Source: Larimichthys crocea (Eukaryota > Chordata > Actinopteri > Sciaenidae). Taken from it: a DNA stretch of 64,000 bases. The notes under the pieces were generated by a model. That model saw nothing but the letters and a program-made list of their open reading frames with translations. It was not told the DNA's origin and made no database searches. The stretch lies in assembly GCF_000972845.2 (NCBI RefSeq), contig NC_040032.1:16581358-16645357 (forward strand). Reading direction: 5' to 3'. The translations under genes and the position numbers were made by a program. This document shows, piece after piece, positions 46,225 to 58,200 of the stretch; within the stretch, counting starts at the first letter, position 1, and each line of letters begins with the position of its first letter.

Positions 46225-49200
46225 TTTTTTTTTTGTTTTTTTTTACTTCATTTTATGTGACGTCATGATGCAAGGAGAAACACATCCAGTCATTTGATGA
46301 TGACAAATAGGGCCAATGAACGGGGAGAGTATCGGCTTGGGACGAGGATGAACTTGTGCAACTGCAACAAAGACACTAGCCCTGTCCCTCTGCCCGCTAG
46401 GTGAGCTGTGTTAATGTAATGGCTGCATCCCTCCAGGGGGTTGATGAAGCCGTGCCCTACATGTATTTCCAGAAGAGTGAGTACCAGAGCCGGTGCACAG
46501 TATGTGCTACATTTCTGCCGTTACACCCGTCCCTTCCCTAGTTTGCTCCATCAGCCACCTCTCTGTAATCTCAGGGCTTCAAAGCTCCTTATTGTCCTTC
46601 CCCACATAAACTCAAAGTCACTTATTTTCATGAGTCATCCCACCCTGCCTCTTGATAGAATTCCTGCTCTATGTTATCTTTTTTCCCCTCTTCCTCCCGC
46701 TTTTCACTGTTTATTTACACACCACTGGGGCTGCTGTTTTCTGAAGTGTTCCCAATGATAATGACTGCTGCAAGATAAGGGTTATTTTTAGGACATTGTG
46801 TTTGCATTTTACCGAGTACCGGGGGGGAGGCATTTTTGTAGTAGATTCACTGTCCACAGAACTGATTGCCGTTCAGTTCTGACACAGTGTTTAACGATAT
46901 ACAGTATAAGGACAGCCGACATTTTATTAGTCAGCACAGGACTTAGATGATTTTTTGATGACCATAAATATTGATTCAAAGCTTTCAAGTTACTCAGCAT
47001 CAAGGGCGACGGAAGCAACCGCAAAAGCCAGACTGTTCTCTTTCCTTCTTCAAATACATATTTGCACAAGAGCTCCTCTCTTATCTCCCCGGCTTCAGTC
47101 TTTTTTTCTGTTCTGTTCGACTTCATTTGTAAAACAGATGTATTTAGACCGCCTTGTCCTGGAACAAAAAAGCCAGACAGTAATTACATCTCGTTTAGAC
47201 CCCCTGAAAGACGCACATTTGATAGGTGATCCCTAAAGCTGTTAAATCTTTTTTCTTTTAAAGCTACACACACACACACACAAACAAGAGCGACTGCTAC
47301 TGGGAATAGCACAAGGGCCTTTACCGTGATGCAGTCATCACCGACACGGCTTAATCGTGCCGATTCAACTGGGCTATTCTAGGACACAATGGAGGGGAAA
47401 GTGCAAAAGTGGGTTGTGTTAATTGAGTGTGTGGGCTGGGTGATTTTTTTTTTAAATGGCCCTGTTAATTGTTCTTTAAGGAATGGGTCCCCAATTGGTG
47501 CACTCAGCTGTGGCTTGTTGTGCTTACCCCGGGGCACGGCTGGCAGTGGTTATTAAGAGGGCTGTGAGAGCAGCTCTCACCTCAGTGTCATCAGTAAAGG
47601 TTCAGTATTTATTGATGCTTTCAGATTAATCAAGTCATTCCTATCAAAGAGGATGCACGCTGATAAATGTGTTTTATGTTCTGGTAACATAATAATAAAA
47701 AAAACGTGTCTCCTGACAACAACAGAGCGGCTCAGTCGCTAAGATATTTTAAGTGCGGAAAGTTTTCGTTTCTCAATGCATCACATGCTTATCACCGCTC
47801 GGGTGTAACGGCACGCGTTCGATACAGGATGTTCTATTTGTTCTGTTGTTTGTCTTCAGTTAATAATAATAATAATAATCACTAACAATAATCGCCGCTT
47901 CACAGTGTGTTCACTTTAAATTGGAGTCGGTGATTGATGCTTTGACTTTCAGCTGCGAATGTCTGCACGTAAGGATAATCGTCCACATCTTGTTAATTTG
48001 AGTTTCAGAGTTGTAGGGCTGGGGTGGGGGGAAAAAAAATCATTTAACCCTCAGTGTTGTGATTCTTTTCTTTCATTCCTGAACAAGTAACCAGCACATG
48101 TTCAGCTCAATGCTAAGACATAGTGGGAAATACCATTAACGTGCCAACAAATTAGCATCACATTGCATGCTTGACTTAAAACAACGCGTGCTCATACTTG
48201 ACAGACATTTCTTACATTGCATTGCATCCGAAATGGTGTACGCTTCCTGTCTCCTGTCTCCTAAGTTGAGGTGGTCTCCTTGCCTCTGATCCGTAGGTGT
48301 AAACGTCACGTGGATGGATGAAAGCGGGATTGTGTTGTGCCAGAAACGGTTTTGGGAAGTTATTTAAGTTTGAGTTTAGTCGTTATAGATCATCCTTTGG
48401 TGAAACGAGGCCGACGATTCGGCACCGACAGAGAGAAGAGATATCTGTGTTGCTGCCGGAGACAGAGACGGGTCTCGAACAAAGTTAATTTTCTCGTGAT
48501 TCGGCTGTCTGAAAAATGCTGTTTTAGCGGCAGAATGTTAAGGAGATATGTGTCTTGTGAAAAATTAGTCCAGCATTTACTTCAGTGACTATGGGCCCGA
48601 TAGAATCACTCACATATTCTCACTTCTCCAATTAGAGCGAAAAGACTCAGGACCTGCCGCAAGTCTCCTAAAGGGGAGCAGCAGTGGCTGAACTCTCATC
48701 ACCCAAATACAGAAGATGACAATAACTTGCACTGTTTCTTTTCTAAACCGTCTCAGTGGGTTTAAAGATACAGATGATCCTGTTCAAATTAGAGAAAACA
48801 TAAATAGGAATCTTACCCTAATCCTAACCCTAACCACTGCATATTGAATGGGAATCGTATCAAATCAGGAGATAAGGATATCGTTCCAGCTCTGGAAAGT
48901 GTTTTTTTTTTCCGTTTTTTTCAAGGGCATAACACTGTCAACCAACCAGTAGATGTTCTAAAATAAAGAAGCCAAGCAAAATCCCAACCCATCCCCATCG
49001 TATACTCTCTTTCATCTGTTTTTTTTAGTTGAGTCATGTTTCATTTCATATCCGGAGTGCTGGACTTTACAGTCCGAGCAAGAAGACTGGACTGTCCTGC
49101 CACTTACAGACTGCATGATACATTTGTCAGATGGCAGAAAAAAAGCGTTCCGATGGGAGGATCGTGTTACTCTGTAATTGCTGGATGTTTAAATGGTGGA

Positions 49201-50722
49201 TTGTTGTTGCCATTTGGTCTTATGAACTCGTCTCTAGTAATTCAGGGCTGTGCTGTGCTGTCTTTTTTTGCCTCCTGGTGGTCAAATATAGCTCTTAATA
49301 AGAAGACAATTTATTTGCCTTCCTTAGCTTTTTGGTGGCATTTCCTTCTTCCTTTCTTTCTTTTTTTTCTGTTTTTCTTCTTTTGCATGTGGATTTACTT
49401 TGTGAATTAGCAGCCAGGCGATAGGAAGCCTCCTTGTGTCCTCCATAACAAATTCCACTGACGGGTCATGTGGCCACTGAAGTGTATGAAGTGTTGATAA
49501 AAGTATTATTTTTATGAAAGAGGGTGTTGACTCTAATCTTTCCTTAGGTCTAGCTAACAATGTTAGAGTAGAAATCTCCTCTGGCGAGTGTCCTTGTGAA
49601 CTCTGCTCCACAAATGGCCTAAGCCATGGAAAAAGAGTTATATATAGAAAGTGTGGGTGATGCTGGTAGCGCTGGTGCCAGCAAGAGTTGCATTTGTGTC
49701 TTAAAGCCACCCGCTACCTATGAATGATTAACTCCCACAGACCCAGCGCGGCAACCTGAGGAAAATACAGAGACATGCTTGTAAATAACAATATCGCCGT
49801 TTGATTCAAAGCAAACCGCCGTCAAGGGCTTCAACACCACTCATGTGAGGCTCTCTGTGTCAGGAGGCCTAATTACACCTACCAAGACTCATCATCTTAG
49901 ATTAATGAATCTTCCTGGCCACTGCAGCCGGCCTCATGCTCTGTATGATGCCAGCGAGTTCACCGTTTCCTCTGACCCTTTCTCTGTACTTACAGGCTAA
50001 TGGAGCTATAAGCTATCATTGCTAAAGTACGCCGGGGTAGCACATCATTCATCACAGACCAATGGACAGAATCCTTAACGGCCTCTAACTCCTAGTAGAC
50101 CCTGTGGGATTCATCGTATTTTAAAAACCCTCCATTGTTGAGCACTTAATATAGTCTCATTGTCTGTTTTGCAACATTAAGGAACTGTGTGAACGAGGGT
50201 CTATTTTGTTGTACCGCCACCTTTGGGTTTAAATGACCGGTTATCATCCCTGCTCTTCCTACTTTGGACAACGGTTATCTGTTGTGGAACCTCTCCCGTC
50301 TATAAATAACTTGGCTATAGTCAAGTGGGCTTAACCAGTGTCTTTCTCAGTGAAAGAAATAACTCTATATAAGGGTAGAAGATGAAAGGGGGGAAAGCCT
50401 GGAGGGAGGGAGCTGAGTGCTTGTACAGGTGAAGCTGAGGTTGTCTCCACCATTTCAGCCACATGTCATTATTTAAACTCTCTGTGTAGTCTTTTCTGCT
50501 GCTGTCATTCGATCTCATCTACCCTAAGTGCTGATTGATTTAGTTTTTTTTTTTTCTCCAAAGGCTGTTGCCATGACATCTCAAGGCAACCTTTTCCTAG
50601 AAGGGCACCATAACCTTATTAATAACCTTATTTCCACTAAAAGACACGGCAAGCTCTCCTTTGGCTATTAGGCAGAAATAATCTTTTTTTTTTTTAAATC
50701 ACCCTCTCCTTGGTCTTTGTTT

Positions 50723-50726
<4 letters not shown>

Positions 50727-50766
<40 letters not shown>
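50727..50766. repeat. (GT)n microsatellite
   Basis: About 20 GT units preceded by a T8 run. Confidence 0.97.
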
Positions 50767-50769
<3 letters not shown>

Positions 50770-50909
50770 ATGTGTTTTGTTGCCAAAAAGACAGAGAAAA
50801 AGAGAGGTAGATCGAGGTGGTCAGATAAAAGAGATAGGCTCTCTAGGCTGTGTGAGAGATGGTCAGATAAAACATGACACTGCTCTTTGAGGTGCAGTGT
50901 GAAAAAAGG

Positions 50910-50914
<5 letters not shown>

Positions 50915-50948
<34 letters not shown>
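50915..50948. repeat. A34 homopolymer
   Basis: Pure run of 34 adenines. No clear retroposed gene or LINE body is recognisable immediately to its left, so it is recorded as a simple repeat. Confidence 0.95.
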
Positions 50949-50949
<1 letters not shown>

Positions 50950-51045
50950 CAGGAAACATGAATGCCAGGCCAAAGCTTTGTTAAAACAATGATAACACTT
51001 GAAATGTGTTACCGTGCCTGGTCAGTGTTTCATCATCGAAAAAAA

Positions 51046-51078
51046 GACAGACAGAGAGAGAGAGAGAGAGAGAGAGAA
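51046..51078. repeat. (GA)n microsatellite
   Basis: GACA units followed by about 12 GA units. Confidence 0.95.
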
Positions 51079-53848
51079 ATAACAAGGAGAGGAGACAAAA
51101 TAAGCAATATTGAATGGGGTTAACCTACTTTTAACTCCCCCTCGGTGCTTTTAGAGGATAATTCTTTTTTCTTTTTTTTAACAATTGTTAGTAATTATGT
51201 TCAAATATTGTTACTTAATTACTTCACCGTAGAGGTTTTTTTTTTTTTTTTTTTTTGCACCACTGCCAATTTAGCTTGGAGCGCTGCACTCTGCTACACA
51301 CCGAAAGGGGCCAAAACAAGCTACAAACACCTGAGGCCTTTTAAACACACTCACAATTACCACATTTATTGAAGCAGAAGAATAGAGATAGCTCAGTTTT
51401 TTATTTATTTATTTCTGGACATAGTGTGAGGTACTAGCCGGTGCTACAAAAGCTCCGGCTGTGGATCCATTTGATTGAGGTTATAATGACAGTCAGATAC
51501 GGACAGCTGCAAATGTGATAAAGGTTGTTAACGTTAATGTATGTCAGTGCTGTGGTTTATTTTCTGTCCCCTCGTGGTCAAATATCACAAATATTTGGAC
51601 ACATATGTATATATTTGAAAATCAAAATGCCCTGACCTCTCAATTATCACATTCACCCATACCTCTTTAGGTGGTAACAATCTGGATTTTATGCAATTGA
51701 ACAATAAAGATAGTTATATAAAATAAATATGAAGTTTCAAAAATGAAATACTGGAATTTATCTATGCTGTAATTTACAGATTTTCAGCACGCATGTATTT
51801 GAATTCAGACTCAGAAGGTCATTATCTAGGCTTGTTTTCATGCTCGTCCAACCGTTCAATGATTGACAATGAGTGCCTCGTAGATGAGGGTGTCGCCATC
51901 CTAAAATAGACCACTCTAATCAGGTTGGTAATACCTCACTGCAGGGGGAAAAAAAAAAACAGCCAGTCAGAATGGGTTTTAAATTCACCACAGCTCCAAA
52001 GGGATGAGTGTACCTAAACCATCCCAGGGAATTGCATCTCGCATCCTTGAAGAGACACCAGAACCCTGGATTCGAACTATTTTGTATCCCTTAATGCTAA
52101 GCGAGGCAAAAATGCAAAACAAGTAAGGATAAAAGTGCAGAGTGGAGGGGAAAAAAAAAAAAAAATAGGTTGGCTGCTGCAGGGGAGGCCATGCAGCTGA
52201 AAGCTCTCTGACATGATGATGCTATTTATTAAGAGTTATTTATGCAAGACTGAAGAGGTGATGGATAACAAGAGCATTGCCAAGGCTCTCCTTTGTTTTC
52301 AGGGTTAGTAAGTGTTCCATTGAAGCTGTAATGGCTGGTCAGCTCTCGTGTGCAGAGAGAGAGAGGAGAGGAAATGTGAGCGTGCACATAAACACACACA
52401 CGCTTACGCAAGCCGCGGCTATACCTGTTTGTTGTGTACTGTACGTGCGTCATCCCTTTGAGTATACAGTGTTCGCTAGGCAACATGTGCCCTTTAGTGC
52501 ATGTGTTTGTTTGCATGTTTGCACTAAGGGAGACTGAAGACTGACACGGTCTTGAGGGAATGCCTGAAATCTTTGACCTGAATACATATTTTCACATATT
52601 AGCGATGAGTGAGGGAGCCCCAGTGAAACGTGACAAGGCCTGTTTTCCTGCTTGTTTACAGGTAATAAACAGCCTCCGCCAGAAAGTTAGAAACCAGGCC
52701 AGGAGGTGGCATAATGTGGTGTAGGTGGACATGAAGGAATACTCATTGGCATTCAGCATAATTAAGTGTAAGACTACTGTCTGCACCGTGCACGTGTACT
52801 GCAGTAGCACCATGATGTGTGGTGGCACCTTGAATTCACAAACAAGCTTTTTTTTATTTAAATTTTTTTCCTGTTTCATGTGATGTTGTTTATCATAAGT
52901 TCATGAAATGTCACACTCCGTTACGTTATGTTGTTGTGAAAAATGTAAAGCAGCCTATGTTTTATTCCTGTTTACGTCCTTCAGGAGAGTTTTCAGTCGG
53001 TATTTGTGGCGATTGCTTTGCCAAATTTTTATTATTTAATTTCTTTTTAAAACACTGATGTGCAGAGACACACACAAACCGATTTCTTAAAAATCAGTAG
53101 AAAAACAAAAGAGGGAAACCAACAACAGGAATTTGGACAGCAAAACCTAGCACGTCCCTAAATAAATGGGAAAATAATGTGCGGCATATTACATTACCAC
53201 AAGAGACATCACAACAGGCTGCCCAATTTGAGCACCTCTGAGTATTATAGAATCAGAGAAACAAAGACAAAGAGATAAAACAGGAATATAGAAGACAAGC
53301 CTGTAAAAACAATGTGTTATAGCCGTCTCAAGACGTGTGCAGTTGAAATTCTTCCAAAAATCTGCAAAAAGAAATGTATGTAACCGACTAAAGTTCAGCC
53401 ATGTATGCCTTTTTACTCCTTGTCACTGCAGTTTGGATACTGTTTAGGGATTTTGTGCCATGTAAAGTCTGAGAATCTGAGATCCAGAAGGGGCAGAGTG
53501 TTCTAAAAATGAATCTCTGTTCCCCTTCCACCGTCGAGGGGTATTTTTTTTTTCCTCGCTGTTCAAGCTGCAGGTGTGTTCAGTTGTGATCGTCAGGAAT
53601 TGGATATGAAGGGGACTGCCAACTCCAAGTATGACCTCATTAATTACATCTGTCAGTGATTCCCTGCAGATCTGTCTCCTGCTCTTCACATGCTGCCACT
53701 CAGCCAGCCAACCAGTCAACCAGTCAGTCAGGAAATTTTCTGCTCGGGGTTAGACAACCTGCCGGGCTTCTGCTCATAACACTGGCAGGTGGGATTCGAG
53801 AGGGGAGAGAGAAGGGGGGGAGAAAGAGGAGAAACCATTAAGGCTCGG

Positions 53849-53882
53849 GGTGGTGGTGGTGGTGTTGGTGGTGGTGGTGGTG
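53849..53882. repeat. (GGT)n trinucleotide repeat
   Basis: Eleven GGT-type units with one GTT interruption. In the transcript it is a G-rich tract able to form a two-layer quadruplex. Confidence 0.93.
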
Positions 53883-54208
53883 ACAGTGAGTGAAACAGAT
53901 GAACACATTCATGCAAACTCTTCACTTCCATAACTAAAAATGCAGACACACACACACACACACACATGGCAGACACCTCTTTCGCGGTGCAGCCGGAAGA
54001 ATTTGATCTTTATTTAAATCCTTAAATTATAGCTGATTAAAAATTCATGGAGAGCCGTTTATATGAAAGCTGGGTGCTGTGCAGGCTGCCCTGTGATGTC
54101 TAATTGGTCTGAAGGTTGCCAACCCTTTGAACAAGTCAGGACGGAGAGTTGTGGCTGCCTGTGTGCTTAGAATGAGGATGTGAGTGTTTACCACCCACCT
54201 ACCCTTCA

Positions 54209-54213
<5 letters not shown>

Positions 54214-54254
<41 letters not shown>
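54214..54254. repeat. (CT)n microsatellite
   Basis: About 20 CT units. Confidence 0.97.
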
Positions 54255-54256
<2 letters not shown>

Positions 54257-54429
54257 ACTGTCCTGCTTTTATGTATTTCAAAAACGACAGCTGAACCAGC
54301 TAAAAGTTAGCGGCACAGACATGCACCTCCTAAGAAACAGATAGATCAAAAATACGAACTTTGATTTTTTTTTTTTTTTTTTTGAAAGCACTCAATTTAA
54401 AATAAAAACCTACTTTTGTTTTGGATGCT

Positions 54430-54477
54430 CTGTGTGTGTGTATGTGTGTGTGTGTAGGTGTGTAGGTGTGTGTGTGT
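54430..54477. repeat. (GT)n(AGGTGTGT)n interrupted microsatellite
   Basis: GT tract with repeated TAGGTG interruptions. GUAG-containing GU tracts resemble the core of Musashi binding sites in RNA. Confidence 0.9.
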
Positions 54478-54750
54478 TTCTAGTGGCAGCAGTGACAGTG
54501 GATTTCCATTTGGAGCTGCTCTCAACCTCAAAGCTGTCTCTCTCTCTCTCTTTTTATTTTTTTCTCTTTTTAGGATGTAGAAAATGATCTGGCTGTCTTA
54601 CCGGCAGAGTCTCGCTGGAGTTTTTAGGAAAGGGTTTCGGGGGGGGCTCCACTGCTGGAGGTCCACTACAGCTTGGCTCATACCGAGTATATGAGAAGCC
54701 CCATCTTTATTCCCTCTTCTCTCTTCATTCCCATAGCAAATGTATACGCA

Positions 54751-54786
54751 AACACACCCACACACACACACACACACACGCGCACA
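54751..54786. repeat. (CA)n microsatellite
   Basis: CA units ending in CGCGCA. Confidence 0.95.
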
Positions 54787-55220
54787 GACATACTGCTCAA
54801 TGGCAGGGCCCTCCTGCTGCCCCAAAGCATGGAATACCACATTTGTTTGTTTACGCCTCGTTTTCTTTCCCTGAACTCTATTAACATTTATATTGCAGCT
54901 GAAGGTGTTGGAAGTCCCTCCTGCAGTGGGGGGAAACTCAGCTTAGATGAGAATGAGCTTCAGTTGAGCCTTCCTAGGCACAGACTTGTGTGTTTATACC
55001 GACATTATCCAGCTATTCCCCAACTGCCTCTTTTCCTGTCTTTTTTTTTCCTCCTCCTTTTTTTTTTCACTTCATATCAGCATTTGCTCCAGCTCGCCTC
55101 TTATGTGACTCTTTAAGCTTTTATCTCTCTCCAAGGTAAATTGATTGCTTGAAAAAAAAAAACTGTGGTTGGAACTGCTTCCGGATTGGACAGCGTGATT
55201 GAGCATTAGCATATGAATAG

Positions 55221-55252
<32 letters not shown>
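55221..55252. repeat. (GA)n microsatellite
   Basis: About 15 GA units directly upstream of an open frame that starts at 55262. Confidence 0.95.
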
Positions 55253-58200
55253 CGGCACACCATGTCAGAGGAAGAGGAAGTGTTATGGGAAACATCCGCT
55301 AGACATCTGTGTTTCAGACGTTTCTCGCACATTTCGTCGCTCGATCTGCGGCGGTATTCCGAAAGCAGGCATTTCAGATTCACACTGCTGCTATTCAAGC
55401 AGGATTTGGTACCACAGGTCTGTACTGTCAATCTTGACAAGCTCCGCCTTCCATCGGGCTCCACAAACAAGAAAAAAAAAAAGAAAGCTTCACGACAATT
55501 TCATACGCTGTTAAACAAAGAAAATGACAAAAAGCGGTATAAATTACCTGCGCGTGACGCATGCGTGTTGACAGACACACACCCAGACGAACCGATAAAA
55601 GCTTGTCACACGTGGCTGATGCCTGTCATGTCGATTTTTTTTCCCCCCGCGCGTGCTAGACCTGCATCAATTAGACCCCCCGATACTGCAGGTTATAGAT
55701 CTGTATCTGTCTATATCTGTCCCCGGGACCCGGAGGCCAGGACTACGGCGGGGACACGTTGCTCTGTTTGATAGTTTGGCACACAGGGTAGAGGGGAGGT
55801 GGGGCATGGAAGCATCAAACCTATTATTGTAGAATGTGTTTTTTCTTTTTGTATGTCCTCTGGCTACTGCGTTAAGGATGTTTACCTCATGTGCACAATC
55901 CAGATGTGCTCACAACTGGCAGGAACTATCGATATATAGCCTTGTACAAATGTTTTAAGTAGAAAAAAATGACAGATTATGATGGACTATGACATAAATA
56001 CAGAAAAATTCCGGGAACCTTTTGCAGCTATTTCTTTTCATTGCATATTTTTTAGTATTCTTATGTGCTAGGATGGAAGCTGAATATCAAGTTAATGTCA
56101 CTGGTCCTGTGTGCTTCATAATACCATTAACCAAAGAGAGCCCGGAGGAATGTGGGACTGGGATTGCATCTATTAATGCAAAGTGTGACGTACATACATT
56201 GCCGTCCCTGGCCTGTACACTTTGAGCATGTATGCTCGGATACTCACTGAAATGTGCCTGCAGCCTAACTACTGTATGCTGCATGTAAAATATGTGGAGA
56301 AAAAAATATATGTTTATCAACATGTTATATTTTCAGAAGAACACAACAATTTCAAATTCTGATAGGAAGCCCGTAGCGTGATATTATTTTGTGCCGTTGC
56401 ACATCTGTGGTGAATATTTGCCCTCGAAGCCTCTGCTCCTTTCATGTCCACCCTCCGTCTTGACACGTGTGCGGAACACACATGCGTGCATAAGGCGAAT
56501 AAACGCGTTCGTAAGCGCGTTCCGTGTCATACAGAAGAGATTTCTGACAAGCTATTCCCAAAATCACGAGTAATGCATCGCGGTCGCAACATCCTTTTTT
56601 TCGCCTTTGCATCTCTCTGTCTCTCTCTCTCCTTCACCAGCTGTCCCCGCGTCCTCAAAGTTCACATTGGGTAGGGTCTTGTGCTGTCAGGCAACTTCTG
56701 GTTTGTTCTGCTCTTTAGTTCCCTGGGCTGAAACAAACACAGACAAACACCCATGCGCACACACACAGGGTGAGTGCACACATACGCTCTCTGCACACAC
56801 ACACGCAGAAAAGTATATAGCTCCTTTTTGTGTTTTTTCTTGACTTCTGCTGTGCGCCGCTGCAACATATTACAGATGACTTCCCACAGCCAACAGCAAA
56901 GTGTCACTTTCCTTCGATTTGCTAATTTGCATTGGTTCCCTTCTTTCCCAGCATGGTTCTGGGTATCAGTGCCCACAAGCTGAATGTCAGCGTCTCTTCT
57001 CAGCATACAAATATCCCCCTGATGTAGCATGTCATGTGTACTCCTGGACATCTGTAACATTTGCTAATACCCTTTGATATTTCACTATCAGAATTTCAAA
57101 TTGTGTTTTCTTTAATCAAATACCACCACATGTATATCAAATATGCCCCCTTGCATTAAAAATAGCGCCGTGCACCTGAAAGACTTTGTCAGAAATGATT
57201 AATGATATAACTATGAATTTTTTACATAATAAAATCTTGAATTAAAGGCTGATGAAACTGTTCGATGCATAGAAATGCGCTGTCCCAAAATGTTCTATTC
57301 TTGTGGATTTGGAAATCAGTACGAGACCGTGCGGTATAGGTGATCTGCCATGGCCTCATCTAATCTGATTTGCATGCCAGAGAGAATTATGTAATTGGCA
57401 TTTATGCAGAACAAAGAAGGATCAGCTCATGGAAAAGAAGGGTTTTCATGTAGAACTGTGTGTCTAAGCCTGTTTTCTGCAGCTCTGTGCTGCCTACGGT
57501 TGGCTACTGCACAGACAGACAAGGAATGACTGTTGTGTGGGACTGTTTACATGTGTGTGTTTGTACCATAGACAGGCATGATGTGCTGTATTAGTGCACG
57601 ATGAGCTGGCACATGCCCTGTGATAAAGGAAGAGGGTTATATTGGATGCTTACCAGATCTTTCACATACGCTACATCAAAATCATAAAGCTTTTAACTCT
57701 CCTGTAATTGTTATGTAGTAGTCTCAATGGCAGCGGCTTAAGCTGAACCACATGTAAGATAGGTCTGAGCAGTATGTTATGGCTCTGAGACATACTGTTG
57801 ATATGATTACGTTACTACCTTGCTTTACGCTCAGGATCTTAAGCCATTTGGCATTACACATATTAAAGCCCAGTGGCAAAGCACTATGTTATTTCGACCT
57901 TCTCTCGTATACGTTAAATTAATCCTCAGGCTAACCTTAGCTCAGGGCGAAGGGACTGATAATTGTTAGCTTCAGGTCTACTATCTAATTTAATTAAAAG
58001 AACAACAAATAGTGCTTACTGGAGAATCTATAAGAAGGGTTCCTTTGGGCACAGTTTTACGTTAGCTCGGGGTTGCCCTTTGTTTGTGGACGTGCTCCAG
58101 AGCCTTCGAAAAAACAGGAGTAAACAAATCACAAGATTTTTTAAATATTATTTCAAATCTAGCATTGTTCACGTTCATGTTTACTAGCTTGCAGTCGCCT

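Noticed and set aside
52060..52085. tRNA-like B-box (GTTCGAATCC on the minus strand)
   Set aside because: No A-box at the right distance and no cloverleaf can be drawn; probably chance or a very decayed SINE.
55262..55771. 169-codon open frame as a protein-coding gene
   Set aside because: No recognisable homologue, low-complexity Lys run, an overlapping antisense frame and position inside an intron. Kept only as a finding about a possible CpG-containing promoter or exon.
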